Shown here piece by piece: positions 8,719-18,064 of a stretch of 64,000 bases of DNA. The first letter of the stretch is position 1; each line of letters begins with the position of its first letter. The position numbers were made by a program, and so were the translations under genes. A model generated the notes under the pieces. The model was not told the origin of the DNA. It saw only the letters and a program-made list of their open reading frames with translations, and did not search any database. Origin of the DNA: DASQMT01 sp963839615 (GTDB lineage Bacteria; Actinomycetota; Thermoleophilia; Solirubrobacterales; Solirubrobacteraceae); the NCBI GenBank assembly GCA_963839615.1, contig CAWIVY010000010.1, forward strand, positions 310,001 through 374,000, given 5' to 3'.

Positions 8719-10268
8719 GCCGGATGCGCTCGCTCGCCGAGGATCTCGCCGAGCGGCGCGCGGTCGCGCGGCTCGGCGGCGGGGAGGAGCGGATCGCGCG
8801 CCAGCACGCCGCCGGCAAGCTGACCGCGCGCGAGCGGATCGCGCTGCTGGTCGACGAAGGCACGTTCACCGAGCTGGGCATCCATGCGCAGCCGCACTTC
8901 TCGCAGCGCGCGATGGACGGCCGCGACGCGCCCGCCGACGGGGTGATCACCGGTTACGGCCGCGTCGACGGCCGGATGGCCTGCGTCTGCGCGTACGACT
9001 TCACCGTGATGGCCGGCGCGATGGGGATGACCGGCGAGCTGAAGGTCGCGCGCCTGCGCGAGCTGGCGCTGAAGCAGCGCGTGCCGTTCGTGTGGCTGCT
9101 CGACTCGGCGGGCGCGCGCATCCAGGAGGCCGTCGGCTCGCTGTTCGCCGGCTCCGGCCACCTGTTCCGCGAGGAGGTGGTGATGAGCGGGGTGATCCCG
9201 CAGGTCGCCGCCCTGATGGGCCCGTGCGCCGCCGGCACCGCCTACATCCCGGGCCTGGCCGACTTCGTCCCGATGGTCAAGGGCCGCGGCTCGATGGCGC
9301 TGGCCGGCCCGCACCTCGTGCGCGCGGCGATCGGCGAGGACGTCACCCAGGAGGAGCTCGGCGGCTCGCGCGTGCACTGCCGCAAGTCCGGCGTCGGCGA
9401 CATCGAGGTGGCCGACGACGAGGAATGCATCGCGCGCATCAGGCAGTACCTCTCGTTCTTCCCCTCGCACTGCGAGGAGCGCCCGCCGGTCCTGCCGGTC
9501 TCCGATCCGGTCGAGCGCGGCGACGAGGAGCTGCTCGACGTGCTGCCCGAGACCAACCGCAAGCCCTACGACATGTACGAGGTGATCCGCCGGATCGTCG
9601 ACGACGGCGGGTACCTCGACGTCAAGGGCGGCTGGGCGCGCACGATCATCACCTGCCTGGCGCGGATGGGCGGGCGCCCGGTCGGGATCGTCGCCAACCA
9701 GCCGAAGCAGCTCGGCGGGATCCTCGACAACGACTCCGCCGACAAGGCCGCGCGGTTCGTCAACCTCTGCGACGCGTTCGGGATCCCGCTCGTCTTCCTC
9801 CAGGACGTGCCGGGCTTCATGGTCGGCACGAAGGTCGAGGCGGCCGGGATCATCCGCCACGGGGCGAAGATGCTGCACGCCGTCGCCGCCGCGACCGTGC
9901 CGAAGATCACCGTCGTGCTGCGCAAGGCCTACGGCGCCGGCTACTACGTGATGTGCGGCCGCGCGTACGAGCCGGACCTGCTCGTCGCGTGGCCGACCGC
10001 GGAGATCTCCGTCATGGGCCCGGAGGGGGCGGTCGAGATCGTCTTCCGCAAGCAGGTCGAGGAGGCCGAGGACCCGGCGGCGAAGAAGGCCGAGCTGATC
10101 GAGGACTACCGCAGGCTGATCGACGTCTACGTCGCCGCGCGCAACGACATGGTCGACGACGTGATCGACCCGCGCGAGACGCGCCCGACGATCATCCGCG
10201 CGCTCGAGCTCGCCGAGGGCAAGCGCGTCGAGCGGCCCTGGCGGCGGCACGCGGTCGTGCCGGTGTGA
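8715..10268 (+). CDS. Acyl-CoA carboxylase carboxyltransferase (beta) subunit
   Basis: A 517-residue carboxyltransferase of the acetyl/propionyl/methylcrotonyl-CoA carboxylase group, which moves CO2 from carboxybiotin to an acyl-CoA. Both crotonase-like halves are present, with oxyanion motifs SAGARIQEAVGS near residue 130 and GAGYYVMCG near 412. The ATG at 8715 overlaps the preceding TGA, fixing the start. The biotin-carboxylase/BCCP alpha subunit is not nearby, so the partner must be encoded elsewhere. Coupling to a hydratase and acyl-CoA enzymes favours a catabolic carboxylase, for example methylcrotonyl- or geranyl-CoA type, over lipid synthesis (inference). Confidence 0.92.
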   Translation: MSRMRSLAEDLAERRAVARLGGGEERIARQHAAGKLTARERIALLVDEGTFTELGIHAQPHFSQRAMDGRDAPADGVITGYGRVDGRMACVCAYDFTVMAGAMGMTGELKVARLRELALKQRVPFVWLLDSAGARIQEAVGSLFAGSGHLFREEVVMSGVIPQVAALMGPCAAGTAYIPGLADFVPMVKGRGSMALAGPHLVRAAIGEDVTQEELGGSRVHCRKSGVGDIEVADDEECIARIRQYLSFFPSHCEERPPVLPVSDPVERGDEELLDVLPETNRKPYDMYEVIRRIVDDGGYLDVKGGWARTIITCLARMGGRPVGIVANQPKQLGGILDNDSADKAARFVNLCDAFGIPLVFLQDVPGFMVGTKVEAAGIIRHGAKMLHAVAAATVPKITVVLRKAYGAGYYVMCGRAYEPDLLVAWPTAEISVMGPEGAVEIVFRKQVEEAEDPAAKKAELIEDYRRLIDVYVAARNDMVDDVIDPRETRPTIIRALELAEGKRVERPWRRHAVVPV

Positions 10269-10277
10269 GGGAAGAAT

Positions 10278-10305
10278 CGGCGGCGGGCTCCCCAGCCCGC
10301 CGCCG
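10278..10305. terminator. Bidirectional terminator hairpin
   Basis: A perfect 12-bp stem, CGGCGGCGGGCT with its complement, closes on a CCCC loop in the 54-bp gap between two converging genes. No clear U-tract follows on either side, but position and symmetry support a shared terminator. Confidence 0.7.
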
Positions 10306-10322
10306 TGCTCCCCCGAGTCGCG

Positions 10323-10613
10323 TTAAGCGGTGCGGGCTCCGGTGCGCGAGTCGCCGCGGCCGGACACGGCGCGGTAGATCGCGAGCACGATCATCGTGCC
10401 GACGATGGCGCCGATGATGCCGCCGAGGTCGAACTTGTCGTTGTCGCCGATCCCCAGGAGGGACGTGAAGACGAAGAAGCCGACGAGCGAGCCGACGATG
10501 CCCGCGGCGACGGTCCCGACGAATCCCATCGGATCCTTGCCGGGCAGCAGCAGGCGACCGAGGTAACCGGCGATGATGCCGATCACGATCGCTGCGATGA
10601 TCATTCCAAGCAT
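10323..10613 (-). CDS. GlsB/YeaQ/YmgE-family small membrane protein
   Basis: About 96 residues with three hydrophobic, glycine-rich membrane segments and the family signature GYLGRLLLPGKDPMGFVGT. These proteins are transglycosylase-associated, stress-induced inner-membrane proteins of unknown mechanism. The start is placed at the ATG at 10613 (MLGMIIAAI); the frame extends 16 codons further upstream, but those residues are hydrophilic and unlike the family. It converges on the carboxyltransferase across a hairpin terminator and diverges from the BKACE gene. Confidence 0.85.
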   Translation of the reverse strand: MLGMIIAAIVIGIIAGYLGRLLLPGKDPMGFVGTVAAGIVGSLVGFFVFTSLLGIGDNDKFDLGGIIGAIVGTMIVLAIYRAVSGRGDSRTGARTA

Positions 10614-10696
10614 TTCAGGGGGGCCTTTCGCGTGATTAGCAGGATTGCTGGTGTCCGGCATACCCGAACTTCCCCGCGCGGATTCACGAGGAGCCC

Positions 10697-11551
10697 ATGG
10701 CAGTCGACGACCCCGTACTGATCACATGCGCGATCTCGGGCGCCGTGGCGAACCGCGAGCAGTGCCCCGCGATCCCGTACACGCCCGCTGAGTACGCGGC
10801 CGAGGCGCGCCGGGCGGTCGACGCCGGCGCGAGCATGATCCACATCCATGCGCGCTCGCCGGACGGCCGTCCGAGTTACGAGATCGAGGACTTCCGCGCG
10901 ATCACCGAGGCGATCGTCGCCGAGGTCGATGTCGTCGTGAACTACTCGACCGGCGCGATCGGGGTTCCCGTCGAGCGGAGGATCGCCTACCTGCGCGCGC
11001 TCGAGCCCGAGGTCGCCGCGCTGAACATGGGCTCGATGAACTACGCGAAGTACTCGCGCAGCCGGCGCGACTTCGTGTTCGCGATGGTCTTCGCCAACCC
11101 GTTCGAGGAGATCGTCGCCCTGCTCGAGGCGATGAACGAGCTCGGCATCAAGCCGGAGCACGAGTGCTTCGACCTCGGCCACGTCGGCTCGCTCGAACCG
11201 CTCGTGCACAAGGGCGTGCTGCGCCCTCCCCTGCACGTGTCGTGCGTGATGGGAGTGCTCGGCGGCGCGCCGCCGACCGCGCGCAACCTGGCCGCGATGG
11301 TCGACAACATCCCGCCGGGCAGCCACTGGGGGCTGATCGGGATCTCGCGTCAGCAGTGGACGCTCGTCGCCGCGGCGCTGGCGCTCGGCGGCTCCGTGCG
11401 CGTCGGGCTGGAGGACAACTTCTACCTGCCCGGCGGCGAGATGGCGCGCTCGAACGGCGACCTCGTCGAGCGAGCCGCGCGGATGACCCTGGACTCCGGC
11501 CGGCGGGTCGCGACGGTCGACGAGGCCCGCGCCGTGCTGAAGGCCGCATGA
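10697..11551 (+). CDS. BKACE-family beta-keto acid cleavage enzyme (DUF849)
   Basis: A 284-residue TIM-barrel protein of the beta-keto acid cleavage family, whose prototype is 3-keto-5-aminohexanoate cleavage enzyme. These zinc enzymes condense a beta-keto acid with acetyl-CoA and release acetoacetate plus a new CoA ester. The zinc motif MIHIHARS is near residue 50, and NYSTG and SCVMGVLGG are further family blocks. GAGGAG lies 3 nt before the ATG. It is coupled by ATGA to a CoA-transferase, and then to a MerR regulator, so a small regulated catabolic operon for an unknown beta-keto acid is likely. Confidence 0.9.
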   Translation: MAVDDPVLITCAISGAVANREQCPAIPYTPAEYAAEARRAVDAGASMIHIHARSPDGRPSYEIEDFRAITEAIVAEVDVVVNYSTGAIGVPVERRIAYLRALEPEVAALNMGSMNYAKYSRSRRDFVFAMVFANPFEEIVALLEAMNELGIKPEHECFDLGHVGSLEPLVHKGVLRPPLHVSCVMGVLGGAPPTARNLAAMVDNIPPGSHWGLIGISRQQWTLVAAALALGGSVRVGLEDNFYLPGGEMARSNGDLVERAARMTLDSGRRVATVDEARAVLKAA

Positions 11552-12754
11552 GGGGGCCGCTGGACGGGATCCGGGTGCTGGACCTGTCGCGGCTGCTGCC
11601 GGGCGGCTATTGCTCGCTGCTGCTCGCCGACTACGGCGCCGACGTGCTCAAGGTCGAGGACACGGGGCTCGGCGACTACATCCGCTGGGCGCCGCCACGG
11701 CACGAGGGCGTGGAGCCGAGCGCCGCCTCGGCCCTGTTCCTCGCGCTCAACCGCGGCAAGCGCTCGATCAGGCTCGACCTCAAGGCGGAGGCGGGACGGG
11801 AGGTGCTGCTGCGGCTCGCGCGCGTGCACGACGTGCTGCTGGAGTCGTTCCGTCCCGGCGTGCTCGACAGGCTCGGCGTCGGCTACGAGCGCTTGCGCGA
11901 GGAGAACCCCGGGCTCGTCTACTGCGCGATCACCGGCTACGGACAGGAAGGGCCCGACCGGGACCGCGCGGGGCACGACATGAACTACCTCGCGCGCGGG
12001 GGCCTGCTGGGGCTGAGCGGCACGCCCGGCGGGCCGCCGGTGCCGGCGGCCGGGCAGATCGCCGACCTCGGCGGCGGCGCGCTGATGGCGGCGTTCGGGA
12101 TCCTGGCGGCGCTGCACGAGCGCGAGCGCTCCGGCGAGGGTCAGCTGGTCGACGTCTCGATGACCCGCGGGGCGCAGAGCTGGCTCGCGATGGTCGCGGC
12201 GCGTTTCTTCGCCGATGGCGTCGTGCCGCGGCGCGGCGAGCTGGAGCTGGCCGGCGGGCTTGCGTGCTACCGGCCGTACGCCTGCGCCGATGGCTGGGTC
12301 ACGCTCGGCGCGCTGGAGCCGAAGTTCTGGCAGGCGCTCTGCCGCGGGCTCGGCCGCGAGGACCTGCTCGACCGCCACATGGACCCCGCGGTGGCCGCCG
12401 AGCTCGAGGCTCGTCTTCGCGACGCGCACGCGCGCCGAGTGGGGGGAGTTCGACGACGAGCACGGATGCTGCCTGGAGCCGGTGCTCGGTCTCGACGAGG
12501 CGCTCGCCCGCGCGCCCGAGAACGTCGTCGCGGTCGACCAGCCGGGCGCCGCCTCACCCGTGCGGCTGCTCGGGCCGCCGGTCGCGCTCTCGCGCACCCC
12601 GCCCGACGGCACGCGGCCCGGCCCGGCGCTGGGCGCCGACACCGACGCGGTGCTCGCGCGCCTGGGCTACGGCCCGCAGGAGGTCGAGCGGCTGAAGGCG
12701 TCGGGCGCCGTTGCCGGCCCCGGCGACGTGGCCGAGGGGAGCTTCCTGGCATGA
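11548..12754 (+). pseudogene. CaiB/BaiF (class III) CoA-transferase, frameshifted
   Basis: The class III CoA-transferase fold reads well in one frame from the ATG at 11548: IRVLDLSRLLPGGYCS at the N-terminus and the catalytic Asp in AGHDMNYLARGG. After about residue 287 the match continues in the next frame as RTRAEWGEFDDEHG and on to the TGA at 12754. One extra base in the GG at 12408-12409 explains the shift. Correcting it gives about 401 residues, a normal family length. Both ends keep ATGA overlaps with the neighbours, so the gene was recently intact or the break is a sequence error. It would move CoA onto or off the BKACE substrate. Confidence 0.85.
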
Positions 12755-13371
12755 CCAGCCGGCCCGGCCTGAAGATCTCCGAGCTGGCCGACGCCTCCGG
12801 CGTCTCGGCGGGCACGATCAAGCACTACCTGCGCGAGGGGCTGCTCGGCAACGGCGACGGGATCGTGCGCACGTCGCGCAACATGGCCTGGTACCCGCCG
12901 CACTACGTCGAGCGCATCCGCCTGATCAAGCGCCTCCAGGAGGAGCGCTTCCTGCCGCTGCGGCTGATCAAGGAGCTGCTGGCCGACCGCCCGCCGCGCA
13001 CGCCGCGCGACGCCGTCGACCTGCCCGCCAACGTGCTCGACCGGCTCGCCGAGCTCGGCGTGCTGACGCCCGACGAGGACGGCTACGACCCCGACGACGT
13101 CGCCGTCATCGCCGCGATCGTCCGCTTCCGCGCGGGCGGTTACGACGAGACGCTCGGGTTCACGGTCTACGACACGCTCCGCTACCGCGAGGCGCTGCGC
13201 CCGCTGGTCGAGAAGGAGATCGCGGTGCTCGTCGAGCGGCTCGGCGACGTCGAGCCCGATCGGGCCGCCGAGATCGTCCGCGCGGGCCGTGACCCGCTGC
13301 GCGACCTGCTCGGGGCGATGCACTCGAAGATGCTGCTCGAGGAGCTGCGGCGGGTCACCAGCGGCGGCTGA
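12751..13371 (+). CDS. MerR-family transcriptional regulator
   Basis: A 206-residue regulator. The N-terminal winged helix reads LKISELADASGVSAGTIKHY, followed by the wing and a helix containing RLIKRLQEERFLPLRLIKEL. The C-terminal half (residues 75-206) is a helical domain without the cysteines of metal sensors, so a small organic effector is more likely. Its ATG overlaps the stop of the CoA-transferase, making it the last gene of the BKACE operon and a probable autoregulator of it (inference). Confidence 0.88.
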   Translation: MTSRPGLKISELADASGVSAGTIKHYLREGLLGNGDGIVRTSRNMAWYPPHYVERIRLIKRLQEERFLPLRLIKELLADRPPRTPRDAVDLPANVLDRLAELGVLTPDEDGYDPDDVAVIAAIVRFRAGGYDETLGFTVYDTLRYREALRPLVEKEIAVLVERLGDVEPDRAAEIVRAGRDPLRDLLGAMHSKMLLEELRRVTSGG

Positions 13372-13450
13372 GCGGGACCGCCCCTCCGAGGCGGCGAACC
13401 GTTTTATCGTTCATCCGTCCAGGATCCTCAAGATCGGCCCGCTGCGGCCG

Positions 13451-15285
13451 ATGCTGAGCCGCGTGAACACTCCGGGTCTCGTCGACGTCCTGCGGCAGGG
13501 GACGAGCAGCCTGCGGGGAGACCAGGCCCTGACGACGGCGGGACGCTCGCTGCGCATCCTCTTCATGGTCTCGGCGCACAACAGCCTGAGCCAGCGCGCG
13601 CTCGTCGCGCTCACGGACCTCGGCCACGAGGTCTCGGTCGCCGTCGTCGACAGCGGCGCGGCGATGGAGTCGGCGGTCGAGCGCCATGCGCCCGAGCTGG
13701 TCGTCTGCCCCTTCCTCAAGCAGATCATCCCCGAGTCGGTCTGGGGCAGCCATCGCTGCCTGATCGTGCATCCGGGGCCGAAGGGCGATCGCGGACCGTC
13801 GTCACTGGACTGGGCGATCGAGCTCGGGATGGCCGAGTGGGGCGTGACGGTGCTCGAGGCGACGGGCGAGGTCGACGCCGGCGGCGTCTGGGCCGAGCCG
13901 GAGCTTCCCCACGCGCGAGGTCGGCAAGTCGAGCCTCTACCGCCACGAGGTCCGCCGCGCCACCGTGTCGGCGCTGGTCGAGGCGGTGGGGAAGATCGCC
14001 GCGGGGGCCGGTACGCCGGAGCCCTTGGCCGTCGGCGATCCCGCGGTCACCGGCCGCGCACGGCCGCTGATGCGACAGGCCGAGCGGGCGATCGACTGGC
14101 CGGCCGACAGCGCGGCGACGATCATGCGCCGGATCCGGGCAGCGGAAGGTCACCCGGGCGTGCTCGACACGATCGCCGGCGTCCAGTTCCATCTCTTCGG
14201 CGCGCACCCGGAGCGAGGGCTGCGGGGACAGCCCGGCGCGATCATCGCCCAGCGCGACGGCGCGATCTGCCGCGCGACCGTCGACGGCGCGCTGTGGATC
14301 ACGCATCTCAAGCCGGCCGGCGGCTTCAAGCTGCCCGCCGCGCGCGCACTCGAGCTGGCGGGCATCGAGCCCGACGCGCCGGAGGTTCCGGTCGCCTTGC
14401 GGGCGCCGATCCCGCCGGGCAGCACGTTCCGCGAGATCGGCTACACGGAGCGCGCGGGCGTCGGCTACCTGCACTTCGACTTCTACAACGGCGCGATGAG
14501 CACCGACCAGTGCCGGCGCTTGCGCGACGCCTACCTGCATGCGCGCGGACGGCGGCAGACGAACGTGATCGTCCTGATGGGCGGGCGGCGACTTCTTCTC
14601 GAACGGGATCCACCTCAACGTGATCGAGGCGTCGCCGGATCCCGCCGAGGAGTCCTGGTTCAACCTGCACGCGATCGACGACGTCGTGGGCGAGATCGTC
14701 GAGACGAGCTCCCACCTCGTGATCTCGGCGCTGTGCGGCGACGCCGCCGCCGGCGGCGTGCCGCTCGCGCTCGCCGCCGACCAGGTTGTGGCGCGCGAGG
14801 ACGTCGTGCTCAATCCCTACTACCAGCACATGGGCGGCCTCTACGGCTCCGAGTACTGGACGTACCTGCTCCCGCGCCGCGTCGGCGATGCGATGGCCGA
14901 GCAGCTGACGCAGACCTTCGCCCCGGTCGGGACGCGCCGTGCCGTCGAGATCGGCCTGCTCGACTCCGCGTTCGGCGAGACCGCGGCGAGCTTCCGCGCC
15001 CAGGTCGGCGGCCTCGCCGAGCGGCTGGCGAGCCATCCCCAGCTGGCCCACTGGCTCGAGGAGAAGCGACGCCGGCGCGCGCTCGACGAGGCGGCGAAGC
15101 CGCTCAGCGCGTACCGCACCGAGGAGCTGCTGCGCTCGCGCGAGTGCTTCTTCGGGCCCGACCGCAGCTATCACGAGGCGCGCCGCCGCTTCGTCCACAA
15201 GCTCGGGGCGCCCTGTGCGGTGACCCAGGTGCCGGCGCCCGCGCCGCTCGTCGCGCAGCCGCCGGCCGCGAGGGCCGTGGCATGA
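13451..15285 (+). pseudogene. hoxX: HoxX-like formyltransferase/enoyl-CoA hydratase fusion, two frameshifts
   Basis: Three reading frames join into one HoxX-type protein. Part 1 (to ~13,907) has the formyl-THF hydrolase/transferase block AHNSLSQRALVALTDLGHEV and HPGPKGDRGPSSLDWAIE. Part 2 (to ~14,583) has the linker and the start of the crotonase-like domain. Part 3 has the rest, including LCGDAAAGGVPLALAADQVV, and stops at 15285. One extra C in CCCC 13907-13910 and one extra G in GGG 14583-14585 explain both shifts. HoxX makes the CO ligand of [NiFe]-hydrogenase from formyl-tetrahydrofolate in air. No hydrogenase gene is in the window. The start at 13451 is uncertain: homology begins about 34 residues later. 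Confidence 0.8.
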
Positions 15286-17300
15286 GCAAGGCGGGCGAGG
15301 CGACCATCGACCGGCCCGTCGACCGCTTCGCGCCGGTCGAGCTGACCGGGATCACGCGGCGCGTGGAAGCCGTGCGCCAGTGGCTGCCGAAGGGCCAGCT
15401 CCTGCCCGAGCACATCTGGCGCAGGCGTCACGCGACGATCGTCTGGCTGCTCTGGCTGCACGTGCCCGCGCTGGTCGCGTTCGGGCTGTTCGCCGGTCAG
15501 ACGCCGCTGCACATGATCCAGGAGGGAGCGTTCGTCGCGGGGTTCGCAGTCGCCGCGACGGTCGAGCGATTCAGCCAGAAGGTCCGGGTCGCCGCGGCCT
15601 CGGCCGGGCTGATCTCCTGCTCGGCCGTGCTCGTGCACCTCTCCGGCGGCTACATCGAGGCGCACTTCCACTTCTTCGTGATGATCGGGATCCTCACGCT
15701 CTACCAGGAGTGGGTGCCGTTCCTCGTCGCGATCGGCTACGTCGTGCTCCACCATGGGCTGGCCGGCGTGATCGCGCCGGCGTCGGTCTACAACCACCCG
15801 GACGCGGTCGAGCACCCGTGGCGCTGGGCGCTCATCCACGGCTCGTTCGTGCTCGCTGCCAGCGTCGCCCACATCGTCGCCTGGCGGACGAACGAGAACC
15901 AGTTGCTGCGCGATCCGCTCACCGCCCTGCCCAGCCGGGTCCTGTTCCTCAGCCGGCTGGACGCTGCGCTGGAGCGGATGCAGCGCCGGCGCGGCCAGCA
16001 GGTCGCCGTGCTGTTCCTGGACCTCGACCGCTTCAAGGTGATCAACGACAGCCTCGGCCACAGCGCTGGTGACGAGCTGATCGTCGCGGTCGCCGACCGG
16101 CTCCGCCACGCGCTGCGGCGACACGAGACGATCGCCCGCTTCGGCGGCGACGAGTTCGCGATCCTCTGCGAGGACGTCGACGACGAGCAGGACGCGATCG
16201 CGATCGCCGAGCGCCTGCTGAAGTCGTTCAGCCTGCCGTTCGCGCTCGCCCACGGCGAGGCCGTGTCGGCCGCCAGCATCGGCATCGCCGTGGCCGCCGA
16301 CCCGGCCCAGGACGGCGAGGACCTCGTCCGCGACGCCGACGCGGCGATGTACCGGGCCAAGCAGTCGGGCGGCGGTCGCTGCATGCTCTTCGACGAGGTG
16401 ACACGGCAGCGCGCGCTCGATCGGCTGCATACCGAGAACGCGCTGCGCGGGGCGATCGAGCGCGGCGAGCTGCGCGTCTACTTCCAGCCGGAGGTCTCGA
16501 TCAAGACGAGCGCGATCGTCGGCCTGGAGGCGCTGGTGCGCTGGGAGCATCCCGAGCGCGGGCTCGTGCTGCCGGGCGAGTTCATCCCGCTCGCCGAGGA
16601 GACGGGGCTGATCATCCCGATCGGCAGGTGGGTCCTGCTCGAGTCGTGCCGGCACGCCAAGCGCTGGCAGGACCAGCGTGCCGTCGGCGATCCGCTCGGC
16701 GTGAAGGTCAACGTGTCCGCGCGCCAGCTCATGCAGTCCGGGTTCCCGGGCACCGTCGCCGAGGTGCTCGAGGCGACGGGCATGGATCCGACGCTGCTCT
16801 GTCTCGAGGTGACCGAGAGCGTGCTGCTCGAGGACCCGGAGTCGACGAGCGAGACGCTCAAGGCGCTCAAGGCGCTCGGCGTGACGGTCGCCGTCGACGA
16901 CTTCGGCACGGGCTACTCGTCGCTCGAGTACCTGCGCCGCTTCCCGGTCGATTGCGTGAAGATCGACCGCTCCTTCGTCCGCGGCCTGCCCAACAGCTCC
17001 GACGACGTCGCGATCGTGAATGCGGTGATCGAGCTGGGCCACGCGCTCAACCTCTCCGTGACCGCGGAGGGCGTCGAGACCGACGAGCAGCTCGACAAGC
17101 TGCAGCTCGCGGGCTGCGACACCGCGCAGGGCTTCCTCTTCAGCCGTCCGGTCGAGCCCGCGGTGATCGACACGCTCCTGGGTCCTCCGGTGCCGCCGGT
17201 GAAGGACCACGCGCCCGCGCAGCCCCCGCGCAAGCGCCGGCCGCGGCACGGCTCGCGCCGCCGCCGCTCGCGCGGCCGCGGATCGGCGCGCCGCAAGTAG
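15282..17300 (+). CDS. Membrane GGDEF-EAL cyclic-di-GMP turnover protein
   Basis: A 672-residue protein. About six membrane helices occupy residues 50-205, followed by a GGDEF domain (GGDEF at 288-292) and an EAL domain (EAL at 416-418). The cyclase loop is intact, but the inhibitory RxxD site upstream is RHET, so product inhibition is probably absent. The phosphodiesterase residues look complete: VNVSARQL, EVTES, DDFGTGYSS, KIDRSF and AEGVET. Either or both activities are possible. A basic, Arg-rich tail of about 30 residues follows. The ATG overlaps the HoxX stop by four bases, so the two are translationally coupled, an unusual pairing. Confidence 0.92.
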   Translation: MSKAGEATIDRPVDRFAPVELTGITRRVEAVRQWLPKGQLLPEHIWRRRHATIVWLLWLHVPALVAFGLFAGQTPLHMIQEGAFVAGFAVAATVERFSQKVRVAAASAGLISCSAVLVHLSGGYIEAHFHFFVMIGILTLYQEWVPFLVAIGYVVLHHGLAGVIAPASVYNHPDAVEHPWRWALIHGSFVLAASVAHIVAWRTNENQLLRDPLTALPSRVLFLSRLDAALERMQRRRGQQVAVLFLDLDRFKVINDSLGHSAGDELIVAVADRLRHALRRHETIARFGGDEFAILCEDVDDEQDAIAIAERLLKSFSLPFALAHGEAVSAASIGIAVAADPAQDGEDLVRDADAAMYRAKQSGGGRCMLFDEVTRQRALDRLHTENALRGAIERGELRVYFQPEVSIKTSAIVGLEALVRWEHPERGLVLPGEFIPLAEETGLIIPIGRWVLLESCRHAKRWQDQRAVGDPLGVKVNVSARQLMQSGFPGTVAEVLEATGMDPTLLCLEVTESVLLEDPESTSETLKALKALGVTVAVDDFGTGYSSLEYLRRFPVDCVKIDRSFVRGLPNSSDDVAIVNAVIELGHALNLSVTAEGVETDEQLDKLQLAGCDTAQGFLFSRPVEPAVIDTLLGPPVPPVKDHAPAQPPRKRRPRHGSRRRRSRGRGSARRK

Positions 17301-17303
17301 GGC

Positions 17304-17942
17304 TCACCAGCGAACCCGGTGGCGCTCCATCACGCCGTAGCCGGAGCGCAGCTCGCCCGCGGCCGGGAGCGAGCCTGAGAACTCGCCGAACGGCTGCTCG
17401 TAGTCCGAGGCGAAGACGAGCAGGTTCTCCTTGCGGGCACGCGTCGCGCGGGCCGTGAAGCGCAGGTCGCCGACGCCGGCGAGGCCGTGGAACGGCTGCG
17501 GCGCGACGTGCTCCGGCCTGCCGTCGATCCAGACCGCGCGCTCGGAGCCCTCGATCCCGTCGTGCAGCCCGTCGACCAGGTTCCAGGTCACGGAGCGGCC
17601 GTCGGCCAGCTCGCCCGCGCCGGCGCTCCACCACCACGACATCGAGCGCGGGTGGCGGCCCGCCGACTCGTCGACCAGGCCGCGCAGGTCGACCGCGCGG
17701 CCGAGCGCCGTGCCGTGCACGCGCGCCGGGCGCTTGCGCGTCCAGATCTCGCCCGTGCGCACCGCCCAGGGCACTCCCGGCTCGACGACGAGGTCGAGCA
17801 CCCCGTCCACGCGCACCCGCTCGGGCGTCGCCTCGACCGGACCGGTGCGGCGGTACGTGCGCTCGTGCAGGCGCTCGCCATCCCAGACCGCCCACCACGC
17901 GGAGCGCGCCGGCCCGATCCGCGCGCTCGCAGCGCAGAGCAT
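17304..17942 (-). CDS. DUF2804-like protein, N-terminus unclear
   Basis: A 212-residue frame resembling the C-terminal part of DUF2804 proteins, with a W-rich block MSWWWSAGAGELADGR, then VTWNLVDGLHD and the C-terminal RKENLLVFASDYEQPFGEFS. Function is unknown. Family-like sequence continues upstream of the first ATG (AWTWVGAFGPEL), but no ATG/GTG/TTG is found in frame before a TGA inside the 18021-18036 palindrome. The gene is therefore 5'-truncated, uses an unusual start, or has a sequence error. It ends 3 bp from the converging GGDEF-EAL gene. Confidence 0.6.
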   Translation of the reverse strand: MLCAASARIGPARSAWWAVWDGERLHERTYRRTGPVEATPERVRVDGVLDLVVEPGVPWAVRTGEIWTRKRPARVHGTALGRAVDLRGLVDESAGRHPRSMSWWWSAGAGELADGRSVTWNLVDGLHDGIEGSERAVWIDGRPEHVAPQPFHGLAGVGDLRFTARATRARKENLLVFASDYEQPFGEFSGSLPAAGELRSGYGVMERHRVRW

Positions 17943-18020
17943 CAGCTCCGGCCCGAAGGCGCCGACCCAGGTCCAAGCCTTGTGCGTCCGTATCCCGGGT
18001 ATCCTCGCGATCGACCAAGC

Positions 18021-18036
18021 TTGACTGACGAGTCAA
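18021..18036. promoter_or_regulatory. Palindromic operator upstream of nitrilase/TetR
   Basis: TTGACT GACG AGTCAA has 6-bp arms around a 4-nt centre, 29 bp before the nitrilase ATG and in the gap to DUF2804. This size and symmetry are typical of TetR-family sites, and a TetR gene is second in the same operon, so autoregulation is the simplest reading. Confidence 0.55.
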
Positions 18037-18064
18037 TCTGCGTCTTCCGAGGAGAGTGACCGTC

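Noticed and set aside
7689..10250. An 853-codon minus-strand frame
   Set aside because: Shadow of the hydratase, arginase-like and carboxyltransferase genes, which carry clear motifs.
12400..12430. Programmed frameshifting in caiB and similar genes
   Set aside because: No slippery site or stimulatory structure is evident, and unrelated genes show the same one-base pattern.
13289..13450. HoxX starting inside the MerR gene
   Set aside because: The extension is out-of-frame MerR coding sequence with no HoxX similarity.
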